A stretch of 64,000 nucleotides of DNA from UBA4416 sp035439445 (GTDB lineage Bacteria; Bacteroidota; Bacteroidia; B-17B0; Aurantibacillaceae), in NCBI GenBank assembly GCA_035439445.1, contig DAORKG010000001.1, forward strand, positions 62,001 to 126,000. The letters run 5' to 3'. The position numbers and the translations under genes are program-made. Within the stretch, counting starts at the first letter, position 1, and each line of letters begins with the position of its first letter. Of the stretch, positions 36,735 to 46,335 are shown in pieces. Below the pieces are notes generated by a model. It ran no database searches, was not told where the DNA came from, and was given only the letters and a program-made list of their open reading frames with translations.

Positions 36735-37961
36735 ATGATAGCAAAAACGTTTTCCCTCTATAAAACATCTTTTACAGGTCTCTCTAAAGAGTCGTGGTTG
36801 CTATCGTTCATTATGCTTATAAATCGTAGTGGAACAATGGTTGTTCCATTTATGACGTTATACTTAACCAGTAAAGAAATGCACCGTAGTTTAAGTGAAG
36901 CTGGTTTTGTGATGATGTTGTTTGGATTGGGCTCTATAGTAGGCGCTTATTTTGGAGGTAAGTTTTCTGATAAACTAGGATTTTATAAAGTGCAGTTGTT
37001 TACTCTATTTGGTGGTGGTATCTTATTTATTGTTTTAGGGCAGGTAAAATCTTATCCACTTATTTGTGTGTTTACATTTTTATTAAGTATGGTAAACGAA
37101 GCTTTTCGTCCTGCTAATTCTTCTTCGATAGCTTTTTACAGTAATGCAGAAAACAGAACGCGCTCTTATTCCTTAAATCGATTGGCAATTAATTTAGGTT
37201 GGGCCGTTGGTGCCTTTTTAGGTGGCATGGTAGCGGCTTATAACTATGAGCTATTGTTTTGGGTTGATGGTTTAACTAATATTTTAGCAGCAGGATTGTT
37301 GTTTTATTTTTTAAGGCCTACTGTTCAATTAAAGAAAGAGTCTTTGGCCGGAACAAACACCGAAAAAGAAGAAGCGGTACCTGAGGTGATGTCGGCTTAT
37401 AAAGACAAAACCTATTTGTGGTTTTTGGTTTTAATGACATTGTTTTCGAGTTGTTTTGTGCAATTGTTTACAACCATCCCAAAATATTTTAGAGATGATA
37501 TGCTATTGAATGAAAAGTACATTGGACTGATTATGGCCATTAATGGAATCATTATCGTAGCTATTGAAATGGTGTTAGTATATACGCTCGAAAAGAAAAA
37601 TAAAAATACACAATGGATTATTATAGGTTTGGTGATGTGTGCTTGTTCGTTCTTATCATTATTAATTCCGGGTAATGCCAAATTTATATCATTGGTCATG
37701 ATTTTGTTTATCACCGTGGGTGAAATTATGGCGATGCCTTTTATGAATGTATTTTGGTTGCAAAGAGCTAATGATAAAAACAGAGGGCAATATGCTGCTT
37801 TATATACTATATCCTGGGGAATAGGAAATACAGCCGGACCATTTTTAATTTCAACCTTGGTTGATGCAACTGATTTTAAAGTGGCATTTATTGTATTGGG
37901 ATTTGTATTGTTAATTGCAAGTATTGGCTTTAAGAAATTAGATTCTTATAAATCAACATGA
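36735..37961 (+). CDS. Major facilitator superfamily transporter
   Basis: A 408-residue protein with about 12 transmembrane helices in two halves, with the MFS loop motif GGKFSDKLGFYKVQ between helices 2 and 3 and RNRSY-like charges around helix 4 (NRTRSYSLNRLAINLGWAVG). The sequence resembles drug/metabolite efflux MFS proteins (DHA1-like), but substrate specificity cannot be deduced. The central loop (about 195-225) is charged and cytoplasmic. It probably shares a transcript with the preceding hydrolase and perhaps nnr, which starts 45 bases after it. Confidence 0.88.
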   Translation: MIAKTFSLYKTSFTGLSKESWLLSFIMLINRSGTMVVPFMTLYLTSKEMHRSLSEAGFVMMLFGLGSIVGAYFGGKFSDKLGFYKVQLFTLFGGGILFIVLGQVKSYPLICVFTFLLSMVNEAFRPANSSSIAFYSNAENRTRSYSLNRLAINLGWAVGAFLGGMVAAYNYELLFWVDGLTNILAAGLLFYFLRPTVQLKKESLAGTNTEKEEAVPEVMSAYKDKTYLWFLVLMTLFSSCFVQLFTTIPKYFRDDMLLNEKYIGLIMAINGIIIVAIEMVLVYTLEKKNKNTQWIIIGLVMCACSFLSLLIPGNAKFISLVMILFITVGEIMAMPFMNVFWLQRANDKNRGQYAALYTISWGIGNTAGPFLISTLVDATDFKVAFIVLGFVLLIASIGFKKLDSYKST

Positions 37962-38005
37962 TTTATATTCTGTTGCTAATGAATTATTTTTTCTAACTTT
38001 ATTTT

Positions 38006-39529
38006 ATGGAACATTCATTGCCTATATTTTCAGCCGCACAAATTAAAGCCGTTGATGAATTTACCATTCAAAATGAACCTATTGCTTCTATTGATTTGAT
38101 GGAGAGAGCGGCTTCTAAGTGTTCGCAATGGATAATGAAACATTATGATGTTGAGACAATCTTTAAAGTATGTTGTGGATTAGGAAATAATGGAGGAGAT
38201 GGGTTAGCAATTGCTCGTCAATTATTGGAACATGGTTATAAAGTAGAAGTATTTATCATTCATTATTCGGATAAATATTCTCATGATTTTTTAATTAATA
38301 AAAAAAAATTAGAAGATAAATACACGTCCTTTTTGATGGAAGTAAATGACGCAAGTCATTTGCCACATTTTAAAACAAGTGATGTAGTTATTGATGCTTT
38401 ATTTGGTATTGGTTTATCAAAGCCATTGTTTGGATTAGCAGCTGAGTGTGTCAATCATATCAATCAATCTGCTGAAGAAGTGATTGCAATTGATGTTCCA
38501 TCAGGCTTAATGGTTGATTCATTTACAGATAAAAGCAATAGCATTGTAAAAGCAATGCATACCTTAACTTTTCAATGTCCTAAATTGGCATTTATGTTTG
38601 CCGAAAATCATGTCTATGTCGGTAATGGACATGTTTTAGATATTGGTTTAAAATGGACAGAAGAAATTCAAAAGAATAGCTGCGCTTTTTATGTTACAGA
38701 AAATGCGGTAAAGGAATTGATAAAACCACGTCAAAAATTTTCTCACAAAGGAACTTTCGGTCATGGTTTATTAGTGGTTGGAAGTTATGGTAAAATGGGT
38801 GCTGCCATTATGAGTACTCATGCATTATTACGAAGTGGGGCAGGTTTACTGACGGTTTGTGTTCCACAATGTGGTTATGAAATTATGCAAACTTCAACAC
38901 CTGAAGCAATGGCTTTGGTAGAGGGTGGTGAGTATTTACAAATTAAAGAGCTTAATGTTTCTTCTTATTCCAGTATTGGAATTGGTCCGGGAATAGGAAC
39001 AGAAAAAGAAACTCAATTATCTGTAAAGTATATATTAGAGTCTTCTAAAAAACCTTTGGTGATTGATGCGGATGCTTTAAATGCTTTGAGTTTAAATAAA
39101 GAATGGTTGAGTTTAATTCCGCAAAATTCTATTTTAACGCCTCATCCAAAAGAGTTTGAAAGACTAACTAAAATAGTATCAAATGATTTTGAAAGACATC
39201 AATTGCAAATTGATTTTTCAAAACAATATAAAGTGTATGTTGTTTTAAAAGGAGCTCATACTTGTATTACCACGCCGCAAGGAGAAAGTTATTTTAATAG
39301 CACAGGAAATTCTGGCATGGCAAAAGGAGGATGTGGAGATGTACTAACGGGTTTGATAACCGGATTGTTAGCTCAGGGATACATGTCACTTCAGTCATGT
39401 GTGATTGGTGTATATGTTCATGGCTTAGCTGGAGATATTACAAAAGAAGAAAAGGGAGAGTTGGCTATGATTCCAACAGATGTGATTGAAAATATTTCAA
39501 CCGCTTTTAAGCGATTAACTAATGATTAG
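38006..39529 (+). CDS. nnr: Bifunctional NAD(P)H-hydrate epimerase / ADP-dependent dehydratase
   Basis: A 507-residue repair enzyme that restores NAD(P)H from its hydrated form. The N-terminal epimerase domain (about 1-215) has VCCGLGNNGGDGLAIARQL and DALFGIGLSKPL; the C-terminal ribokinase-like dehydratase (about 230-507) has HKGTFGHGLLVVGSYGKMGA, GIGPGIGTEKET, VIDADALNAL, LTPHPKEFERL and NSGMAKGGCGDVLTG. The fused form is common in bacteria. Its last bases overlap the end of the convergent ABC ATPase gene by 4 bases. Confidence 0.95.
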   Translation: MEHSLPIFSAAQIKAVDEFTIQNEPIASIDLMERAASKCSQWIMKHYDVETIFKVCCGLGNNGGDGLAIARQLLEHGYKVEVFIIHYSDKYSHDFLINKKKLEDKYTSFLMEVNDASHLPHFKTSDVVIDALFGIGLSKPLFGLAAECVNHINQSAEEVIAIDVPSGLMVDSFTDKSNSIVKAMHTLTFQCPKLAFMFAENHVYVGNGHVLDIGLKWTEEIQKNSCAFYVTENAVKELIKPRQKFSHKGTFGHGLLVVGSYGKMGAAIMSTHALLRSGAGLLTVCVPQCGYEIMQTSTPEAMALVEGGEYLQIKELNVSSYSSIGIGPGIGTEKETQLSVKYILESSKKPLVIDADALNALSLNKEWLSLIPQNSILTPHPKEFERLTKIVSNDFERHQLQIDFSKQYKVYVVLKGAHTCITTPQGESYFNSTGNSGMAKGGCGDVLTGLITGLLAQGYMSLQSCVIGVYVHGLAGDITKEEKGELAMIPTDVIENISTAFKRLTND

Positions 39530-40203
39530 CTAATAATTTTTCCATCAGCCATTTCAATCGTACGATGTGTTCTGTTTGCAAAATCAGGGTCGTGAGTTAC
39601 AATTAATAATGCTTGGTTTCTTTCTTTTACCAGAGAATTAAAAATATCAAAAACCATATCACTATTCTTCTTATCTAAGTTACCGGTAGGTTCATCACCC
39701 ATAATAATTAAAGGATCGTTAATTAAAGCTCTGGCAATTGCTACACGTTGCTTTTGTCCACCACTTAATTGATTAGGGGATTTTAATGCTTGCTCAGCCA
39801 TGTCTAATTTTCTTAGTTGTTCCATTGCTCTGTGTTCAATTTCCTGCATGGAGTATTTAGCTAATTTAATACCTGGCAACATCACATTTCTCAATACATT
39901 ATACTCTGCTAACAAATAATGAAACTGAAAAACAAATCCTATATGTTCGTTTCTTACAACTGCTAAATCTTTGTCTGTTTTTGAAGTAAGGCTAACATTA
40001 TTAATAATTAACTCTCCTTCATAATCAGTATCCATGGTAGAAAGAATGTAGAGTAGTGTAGATTTCCCACAACCGGATTTTCCTACAATAGAAACAAATT
40101 CGCCTTCATTGATAGACATATTTATATCAGAAAGCACTTTAAACTTTACAGGGTCGTAAAAGTATTTATTGATATTTTTTGTTTCTAATATTATTTTCGA
40201 CAT
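39526..40203 (-). CDS. ABC transporter ATP-binding protein (MacB/LolD type)
   Basis: A 225-residue ATPase with Walker A GKSGCGKST, Q-loop FVFQFHYLL, signature LSGGQKQRVAIAR, Walker B LIIMGDEPTGNLD and switch His in IVTHD. This is the LolD/MacB/FtsE subgroup that works with a FtsX-type permease. I chose ATG 40203 (MSKIILETKN), directly after the permease stop; a longer frame from a TTG at 40236 would overlap that gene without conserved residues. It is the third gene of an adaptor-permease-ATPase operon. Confidence 0.93.
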   Translation of the reverse strand: MSKIILETKNINKYFYDPVKFKVLSDINMSINEGEFVSIVGKSGCGKSTLLYILSTMDTDYEGELIINNVSLTSKTDKDLAVVRNEHIGFVFQFHYLLAEYNVLRNVMLPGIKLAKYSMQEIEHRAMEQLRKLDMAEQALKSPNQLSGGQKQRVAIARALINDPLIIMGDEPTGNLDKKNSDMVFDIFNSLVKERNQALLIVTHDPDFANRTHRTIEMADGKIIS

Positions 40204-40204
40204 G

Positions 40205-41464
40205 CTATTTCCCTCTGATAATTTCAACTGGATCAATTTTACTCGCTTTTAATGCAGGAAATAAACCGGCAATAGTTGTGGTGCAAACGGCAAAGGTGAA
40301 TCCAATCACGTAATAGGTGTATTTGTAATCAATAGGGTAGGTTTTGATTGTTGGAAGGGATGTAGTTTCAAATGGAATATTGTCTATTATATTACTTAAA
40401 CCTAAACCAAAGAGTAAACCAAATATACCACCCACAATTCCTATAATTAATGATAAAGATATAAATATCCATTTCACATCTTTGCCTGAAAAGCCTGTTG
40501 CTTTTAAAATAGCTATAGAATCCATTTTTTCGTAAATCATCATGTTTAAAATGTTGTAAATACCAAATCCGGCAACAATTAATAAAGTGATGCCTACTGC
40601 GTAAGATATAATTGAACGTACTTTACTTCCTGTTTCAAATTGAGAGTTGGCTGTTTGAGCATCAATCACATCTATTTTAAATTTAGCTTGGTATTCTTTA
40701 GCTACTTCAGGAGCCATTAATACATCTGTTAATTTTACTTGTATGTCTGTAATGTAGCTTGCTGATTCTCCTAATAACATTTGAGCTGTTCTTAAAGATG
40801 TGTAGCTCATGGTATTGTCAATTTCGGCAATGCCTATTTGCATCACACCTACAACTTTTAAACTCACTAAGCCACCTTTAATGGTAGTGATTTTAATAAC
40901 ATCGCCAATTTTTACCAGCATTTTCTCTGCCAAACCTTTTCCAATAATGATAGTATTGTTTTCGTTATTCAAATCAAAGACATTGCCTTCGATTATGTAA
41001 TCACTTACTTTAAATAAATGTTCTTCAGCCGGAACATCAATACCGTTAACAACTCCAGTTATTTCAATGGATCCTGTATTGAAAAAAACGGGAGCAGTAA
41101 CCTTTGGAGCTACATCAATTACTCGCTTGTCTTGCTTTAAAATATTAATGATGGCTTTGCTATTATATATTTCTCTTCCTCTGTCTTTTGGTTTTATAGA
41201 CTGAATAAAGTTTAAGTTATTTTTATATTCTTTTGAAATTAAAACGGGTTGTTCCGGGCTTGGCTTTACTTCATTATATAATCTCACATGAGGAGTTCTG
41301 TTTAGCATTAAACCATCCAACAGATTATTTAATCCATTCATAAATCCAAGAAGAGTAACAAACATAGCAATGCCAAAAGTTACACCAACCGCCGCAACAA
41401 TAGATTGTTTTAATCGGGCACGAATTAAGTTAATGGCAATATCTATAATTAATCTTGAGTTCAA
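40205..41464 (-). CDS. ABC transporter permease (FtsX/MacB-like)
   Basis: A 419-residue permease with the MacB layout: helix near 21-41, a large periplasmic domain (about 45-280), then three C-terminal helices (ITLLIVAGFGIYNILNMMIY, IIGIVGGIFGLLFGLGLS, AVCTTTIAGLFPALKAS) and the cytoplasmic end DPVEIIRGK. No ATG is available; the start is TTG at 41464 (MNSRLIIDIAINLIRARLKQ), 4 bases after the adaptor stop. MacB-like pumps use mechanical force on periplasmic substrates rather than membrane passage. The substrate is unknown. Confidence 0.9.
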   Translation of the reverse strand: MNSRLIIDIAINLIRARLKQSIVAAVGVTFGIAMFVTLLGFMNGLNNLLDGLMLNRTPHVRLYNEVKPSPEQPVLISKEYKNNLNFIQSIKPKDRGREIYNSKAIINILKQDKRVIDVAPKVTAPVFFNTGSIEITGVVNGIDVPAEEHLFKVSDYIIEGNVFDLNNENNTIIIGKGLAEKMLVKIGDVIKITTIKGGLVSLKVVGVMQIGIAEIDNTMSYTSLRTAQMLLGESASYITDIQVKLTDVLMAPEVAKEYQAKFKIDVIDAQTANSQFETGSKVRSIISYAVGITLLIVAGFGIYNILNMMIYEKMDSIAILKATGFSGKDVKWIFISLSLIIGIVGGIFGLLFGLGLSNIIDNIPFETTSLPTIKTYPIDYKYTYYVIGFTFAVCTTTIAGLFPALKASKIDPVEIIRGK

Positions 41465-41468
41465 TGAA

Positions 41469-42554
41469 TTAAGGTTTGTAAATGGTTTCGTTTTCTTTTA
41501 ATCCTTCAAGCACTTCTGTTTTTTGATAATCTTTTAATCCCAACTTCACTTCTCTTTTTTCATTACCATCAACAAATACATATTTTTCATCCACTATAAA
41601 ATTGTTCGGGATAGTAATTGTGTTTTTTTTGGTTTGTATGATAATGTTTGCTTCTACAGATAAATTTGGGTATAGTTTTTTAGGAGCTTTGATAAAATGA
41701 GCTTCTACAATAAAAGTTCTGGTTCTTTCGTTCATGATTGGATAGATTTTATCTATAATTGCTTCCAGAACTTCACCTTTATAGCTGTCCATTGTTATTA
41801 ATGCTTTTTGCCCTTCACCAATCTTTATGATATCATTTTCATCAACCGCTAGCTCTAACAAAAAAGTATCAGCTTTACCTATTACAGCTAAAGGCGTTTG
41901 AGGTGTTACTAATTCTCCGCGGTCTTTTAAAATATCATACACTTTACCGTTAATCGAACTTTTTATTGAGTAATCGCTGAATAATTTTTGATTGATATTG
42001 TAATTTACATTAGCACGTTTAAATTCGTTTTGTAATTGTATTTTCAATTGCGCCAGTCTTTTTTTTGCAGTCTCGTAATTAACGATTGAGTTGTTATATG
42101 CCAACTGTCTTTGTTCAAAATCTAATTTAGAACCAATATTTTGTTCCCATAATTTTTTTTGTCGAAAGTATAATGAAGAGTCTAATTGTAATTTTTCAAG
42201 TGCCAGATTAACATTTAATTCTATCTCTTCCAGTTTGTCAGAACCTTTACGATTGTTTTCTGCACTCAAATCCAAAGCAATTCTGGCGTTCTCTGTGTTT
42301 AATTCGGAGGTTAGGTTATCTAATTCTAATAAAGTTTGACCTTTAGTGATATTATCTCCAACATTAACCAAAATATTTTGTAAAACACCATTAACAGTTG
42401 AATAAACGTTATACTGGTCGAGTGCTTTTACTTTTCCTGATGCATAAACAGATTCAGTAATATCACCACTGGCTACTTGAATTGACTCTTTCTCTTTTTT
42501 GCAAGAAATAAGAATAAGATGTAAGCCAAGAATTAAAAGGATGTTCTTTCTCAT
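41469..42554 (-). CDS. Efflux periplasmic adaptor lipoprotein (MacA/HlyD family)
   Basis: About 361 residues, lipoprotein signal MRKNILLILGLHLILISC with lipobox ISC. The adaptor shape follows: barrel-sandwich half (VYASGKVKALDQYNVYSTVNG, then VGDNITKGQTLLELD), a long helical hairpin (about 95-200), the second lipoyl half (IKSSINGKVYDILKDRGELV) and beta-barrel and membrane-proximal domains. I chose ATG 42554; ATGs at 42581 and 42578 would add nine residues before the signal. It leads the operon with the permease and ATPase and would link them to an outer-membrane channel, which is not in the window. Confidence 0.9.
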   Translation of the reverse strand: MRKNILLILGLHLILISCKKEKESIQVASGDITESVYASGKVKALDQYNVYSTVNGVLQNILVNVGDNITKGQTLLELDNLTSELNTENARIALDLSAENNRKGSDKLEEIELNVNLALEKLQLDSSLYFRQKKLWEQNIGSKLDFEQRQLAYNNSIVNYETAKKRLAQLKIQLQNEFKRANVNYNINQKLFSDYSIKSSINGKVYDILKDRGELVTPQTPLAVIGKADTFLLELAVDENDIIKIGEGQKALITMDSYKGEVLEAIIDKIYPIMNERTRTFIVEAHFIKAPKKLYPNLSVEANIIIQTKKNTITIPNNFIVDEKYVFVDGNEKREVKLGLKDYQKTEVLEGLKENETIYKP

Positions 42555-42617
42555 GAGGTAAAGATAAGTAATAAACATCATTAGGATTTGATACTTGTCA
42601 TAAGAAAAATCATTAAA

Positions 42618-42632
42618 TACTGATTTTGGTCA
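42618..42632 (+). promoter_or_regulatory. TACTGAT-N4-GTCA motif upstream of the TPR-phosphatase gene
   Basis: TACTGAT, four bases, then GTCA: the same spaced motif as at crtI (46336-46350) and crtB (47851-47865). Two further GTCATA boxes stand near it, as ATACTTGTCATA (42591-42602) and ATACTTTTGTCATA (42634-42647). It may be a shared operator or an alternative promoter element. Confidence 0.35.
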
Positions 42633-42709
42633 ATACTTTTGTCATATAACACAGATAATTCTGTTTTAGTTGGATGATTCAGGAAAAAGTATTACATTCA
42701 ATAGCCATT

Positions 42710-43372
42710 ATGAAATTTAAATTATCGATTGTTTTATGTTTTTTGGTTTGCGTATTGCAAGCTCAGGTAGATCATGATTTATCTTCAGATAGTTTATTAA
42801 TAAGAGCAAAAAAAGTATATCAAATTAATCCTTCTTTATGTTATGACTATTCCAAACAGGCAATTTCAAAGGCGCTTGAAGAAGATTCTGAATTAAACTT
42901 AGGAAGAGCATTCGAAATGCTGGGGATTTCATTAGATTATTTAGGTCAATTAGATTCAGCATTGATTTATTTCGAAAAATCGATTACGATTTTAAAAAAG
43001 CAAAAACAACAGATTTATTTAGCCAGAACATATATGTCTAAGGCTAACAGTTTATGTCTTTTGAGTAAGAATAGTGAGGCACTTACTTTTTATGCCAAAG
43101 CTCATGATATTTTTAAATCAGAAAAAAGCTCTAAAGAAGAAGCTTCTGCACTAATGGGCATAGGAAATATCTACTCCAGTATGAAGTCTTATGAACTGTC
43201 GCTTAAATACTACAATCAGGCTTTAATTTATTTTGAAACTATTAAAGATTCTGTTTTTATATCTTATATACTCACCAATATTTCTGAAGTATATTCTTCA
43301 ACGAGTAATTTTACCAAAGAACTAGAGTATCAAAAAAAAGTCTCTTTATATCAAAGAAAGAATAGGAGATGA
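42710..43372 (+). CDS. TPR sensor domain, N-terminal part of a frameshifted SpoIIE-type phosphatase
   Basis: The frame begins with a signal peptide (MKFKLSIVLCFLVCVLQAQ) and carries four to five tetratricopeptide repeats (DSALIYFEKSITILKKQ, SEALTFYAKAHDIFKS, ELSLKYYNQALIYFET). It stops at 43372 just after an A8 run (43332-43339). With one A fewer the frame reads EYQKKSLYIKERIGDDYG and runs straight into the next open frame, keeping the TPR pattern. The whole protein would be about 670 residues. An ATG at 42674 is in frame, but the one at 42710 gives the signal peptide. Confidence 0.8.
   Translation: MKFKLSIVLCFLVCVLQAQVDHDLSSDSLLIRAKKVYQINPSLCYDYSKQAISKALEEDSELNLGRAFEMLGISLDYLGQLDSALIYFEKSITILKKQKQQIYLARTYMSKANSLCLLSKNSEALTFYAKAHDIFKSEKSSKEEASALMGIGNIYSSMKSYELSLKYYNQALIYFETIKDSVFISYILTNISEVYSSTSNFTKELEYQKKVSLYQRKNRR
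43331..43340 (+). other. Frameshift at an A8 run in the TPR-phosphatase gene
   Basis: CAAAAAAAAG holds eight A. Seven A would join the two frames (QKKSLYIKERIGDDYG). This is a classical site for polymerase slippage and also for homopolymer sequencing error; the sequence alone cannot separate these. Confidence 0.8.
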
Positions 43373-43400
43373 TTACGGTTTAGTATACTCATATAGTAAT

Positions 43401-44723
43401 ATGGCCGGTTTAATGGCTAAGAGTAATAAAAAAGATTCTGCCTTACATTATGCAAATGCCGCCGTAGCAACTTCCATAAAAATTAATAATCAGGAATTTT
43501 TATCTTCTTCCTATCATGCCCTAGGCGAAGTGTATGCACAGTTTAATGATTATCCAATGGCTTTGAAAAATTATTTAACAGCCATTGATATTGCCAGGAA
43601 AATTAAAAACCCTAAAACAGAATATAATCTTTTGAAAGTTATTTCAGAAGCGTATATTAAGTTGGGTAATTACAAAGAAGCTACAGATGCTTTAGAGCAA
43701 TTTATTGTTTTAAATGATAGTTTAAATAATATCGAAAATCAAAAATCTTTTAATGAATTACAAACGCAATATGAAACCGATAAAAAAGAAAAAGAAATTT
43801 CGCTATTAAATGAGAGAGATAAAAAACGTGAGATAGTAATTTATTCTATTGTATGCTTAAGTCTTTTATTAGCATTATTATCATTTGTTTTATTCAATCG
43901 TTTCAGATTAAAGAAAAGAACAGCTACTGAATTAGAAATCAGAAATAAAGAAATTTCTAATCAAAAACACATTATTGAAGAAAAACAAAAAGAAATTACG
44001 GATAGTATTCATTATGCAAAACGCATTCAAAATACCTTACTCACACACAAAGAATTTATTGATAAGTATATCCCGCATAATTTCATTTACTTTAAGCCTA
44101 AAGATATAGTGAGTGGTGATTTTTATTGGGCAACTGAACATCAGGGGAAATTTTATTTAGCAGTTTGCGATAGTACGGGACATGGTGTGCCGGGTGCTTT
44201 TATGAGTTTACTGAATATTGGATTTTTGAGCGAAGCTATAAAAGAGAAAAATATTTTTCAGCCCAATGAAATATTTAACTATGTTAGAAAACGATTAATT
44301 GAAAGTATAGGAAATGATGGGCAAAAAGATGGAATGGATGCAATTTTAATTTGTATAGAGAATAATAAAATTACATACGCAGCAGCAAATAATGAACCTG
44401 TGTTAATCAGTAATAAAAATACAACCATATTAGAAAAAGATAAAATGCCTGTTGGTTTAGGAGAGAAAACAGAAAACTTTAATTTATTTTCAATTGATTG
44501 TAAAAAGGGTGATATGCTTTATCTATACACTGACGGTTTTGCAGATCAGTTTGGCGGCCCTAAAGGAAAAAAATTTAAATACAAAGCATTAAACGAACTA
44601 TTAAATTCAATTTCTCATCTTGAGGTTACAGAGCAATATGAAATCATAAATCAAACTTTTAATAACTGGAAAGCTGATTTAGAGCAAGTGGATGATGTTT
44701 GCGTTATGGGTATAAAAATTTAA
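43401..44723 (+). CDS. TPR and PP2C/SpoIIE-type phosphatase, C-terminal part of the frameshifted gene
   Basis: A 440-residue frame with the last three TPRs (about 1-130), one transmembrane helix (about 148-170, IVYSIVCLSLLLALLSFVLF), a coiled coil (about 175-210) and a SpoIIE/PP2C phosphatase domain (about 230-440). Phosphatase motifs are DIVSGDFYWA, CDSTGHGVPGAFMS, DGMDAILI, and YTDGFADQFGGPKG with metal-binding aspartates. Such proteins sense signals through the periplasmic TPR part and dephosphorylate a partner, often an anti-sigma antagonist. Coding continues upstream of ATG 43401 to at least 43338. It converges on the desaturase gene with no gap. Confidence 0.85.
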   Translation: MAGLMAKSNKKDSALHYANAAVATSIKINNQEFLSSSYHALGEVYAQFNDYPMALKNYLTAIDIARKIKNPKTEYNLLKVISEAYIKLGNYKEATDALEQFIVLNDSLNNIENQKSFNELQTQYETDKKEKEISLLNERDKKREIVIYSIVCLSLLLALLSFVLFNRFRLKKRTATELEIRNKEISNQKHIIEEKQKEITDSIHYAKRIQNTLLTHKEFIDKYIPHNFIYFKPKDIVSGDFYWATEHQGKFYLAVCDSTGHGVPGAFMSLLNIGFLSEAIKEKNIFQPNEIFNYVRKRLIESIGNDGQKDGMDAILICIENNKITYAAANNEPVLISNKNTTILEKDKMPVGLGEKTENFNLFSIDCKKGDMLYLYTDGFADQFGGPKGKKFKYKALNELLNSISHLEVTEQYEIINQTFNNWKADLEQVDDVCVMGIKI

Positions 44724-46190
44724 TTAATTTTTCTCTGCAATCATTTCACTTACAATTTTTGCACTTAACATTCCTAATGGAATACCACCGCCTGGGTGCA
44801 CACTTCCTCCAACAAAATACATATTTTTAATCCTACTACTGTTATTAGCATGACGTAAAAATGCTGCGTATTTGTTGTTAGAGGAGTTACCATATAACGA
44901 ACCTCCCGCCGAACTAGTTCTTTGTTCAATTAAATAAGGATCTAAATGCTCTTCTATCTCAATGTATTGCTCAATGTCAGTCTTTAAAACACGATTGATT
45001 TTCGAAATAATATTTTTTCTCATTTCCTCAACATAGGTCACAGGCTGTCCCGATTCATTATGAGGAACATTCACCATAACAAACCAATTTTCACAACCTT
45101 CAGGTGCATCGCTCGGTGTTACCTTTGATGTAATGTTAATATATATTGATGGATTGTGATAAGGCTTTTTATCTTTGAAAAAAGTGTTGAACTCCGCTTC
45201 TCCATTATCGCTAAATAAAATATTGTGTAAGCTTAGTTCTTTAAATTCTTTTTTAATACCCCAATAAAATATAAGTCCTGATAAAGATTTTTCTTGCTCC
45301 ATAATTTTCGTAGGATAATATTTTTTATTGAGCAATTTCGTGTATAGATGTTTTATGTCAACATCACTTACTACAATATCAGCCTTTATTTCTCCATTGC
45401 TAGTAACAACGCCTTTTGCAATATCATTTTCTGTTTTTACCTGTAAAACACGGGTATTCATTTTGTATTCTACTCCTAATTTTACACTTAAATTATATAG
45501 GTGCATTGTAATATCATGCATGCCACCTTTTGGAGCAAAAGCTCCAATGTTATGCTCTAAGTGAGCAATGATGTTAATTAATGCAGGCGCCTGAAAAGGA
45601 TTTGAACCATTGTAAGTAGCGAAGCGATTAAATAGCTGAACTGTTTTTTTGTTTTTAAAACGCGCACTATTTACATCATTCATCGTTTTATTTAATTTCA
45701 GTTTACCAATATTTAAAATGGCTTTTGCAGTTTTAAGATTTAAAAAATTTGAGAGCTTATGTAACGATTGTTCCATGAACAACTCCCCAATTAAGTCATA
45801 AGCTGTAGCACTGTATTTTAGTTGTTCATAAACGGATTCTTTTGTTTCTCCCAATTTGTTTTGAACTTCTGCTGCAAATTTTTCTTTATCAGGATATGCT
45901 GTTAAAGTAGTGCCATCCTCATAAAAATAATTACATATCTTATCTAGGGTTAAGTACTCAAATTTTAAATCTTGTTTACTTACTTTGGTTAATTCTTCAA
46001 TTAAGTGAGGCATAGTAAATACAGAAGGCCCTAAGTCAAAACGATATCTTCCAATCATCTTGGCAGTTAATTTACCGCCCACATAATCATTGGCTTCAAC
46101 TACGGTTACTTTATGTCCTGCTGCTCCAAGTCTTACAGCTGCAGATAAACCGGCAACTCCTGAGCCTATAATAACAATGTGCTTTTGCAT
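44724..46190 (-). CDS. CrtI-family carotenoid desaturase (CrtI or CrtD-like)
   Basis: About 488 residues: FAD/NAD-binding Rossmann motif VIIGSGVAGLSAAVRLG at the N-terminus, GGKLTAKMIGRYRFDLGPSVF, and the C-terminal CrtI signature SSAGGSLYG and FVGGSVHPGGGIPLGMLSAK. Family members insert double bonds into phytoene or later carotenoids with FAD. It is divergent from crtI and only distantly alike, so the two enzymes probably act at different steps, for example 3,4-desaturation (CrtD-like). I chose ATG 46190 (MQKHIVIIG). A longer frame from 46283 would translate a palindromic repeat. Confidence 0.85.
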   Translation of the reverse strand: MQKHIVIIGSGVAGLSAAVRLGAAGHKVTVVEANDYVGGKLTAKMIGRYRFDLGPSVFTMPHLIEELTKVSKQDLKFEYLTLDKICNYFYEDGTTLTAYPDKEKFAAEVQNKLGETKESVYEQLKYSATAYDLIGELFMEQSLHKLSNFLNLKTAKAILNIGKLKLNKTMNDVNSARFKNKKTVQLFNRFATYNGSNPFQAPALINIIAHLEHNIGAFAPKGGMHDITMHLYNLSVKLGVEYKMNTRVLQVKTENDIAKGVVTSNGEIKADIVVSDVDIKHLYTKLLNKKYYPTKIMEQEKSLSGLIFYWGIKKEFKELSLHNILFSDNGEAEFNTFFKDKKPYHNPSIYINITSKVTPSDAPEGCENWFVMVNVPHNESGQPVTYVEEMRKNIISKINRVLKTDIEQYIEIEEHLDPYLIEQRTSSAGGSLYGNSSNNKYAAFLRHANNSSRIKNMYFVGGSVHPGGGIPLGMLSAKIVSEMIAEKN

Positions 46191-46208
46191 ACTTGTTTGT
46201 GTTTTTTG

Positions 46209-46278
46209 TCCCGCAGATTTCGCTGATGACACAGAGCTTTTTAATTTTAATCTGCGTTCATCTGCGCTATTTGCGGGA
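46209..46278. repeat. Imperfect palindromic intergenic repeat (TCCCGCA...TGCGGGA)
   Basis: A 70-base inverted element with outer arms TCCCGCA (46209-46215) and TGCGGGA (46272-46278). The arms stay alike for about 28 bases: left CGCAGATTTCGCTGATGA against the reverse complement of the right CGCAAATAGCGCAGATGA. The AT-rich centre is the loop. It resembles a repeat seen often between genes in Bacteroidota. It lies in the gap between the two divergent desaturase genes. Confidence 0.68.
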
Positions 46279-46335
46279 GACATTTTTTGCTAATCAAATA
46301 ATCCGTAAGTTTAAACAATATTTTAGAGTTTTTGT

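Noticed and set aside
46191..46283. 31-residue N-terminal extension of the left desaturase
   Set aside because: It is translated from the palindromic repeat at 46209-46278; the conserved protein begins at MQKHIVIIG.
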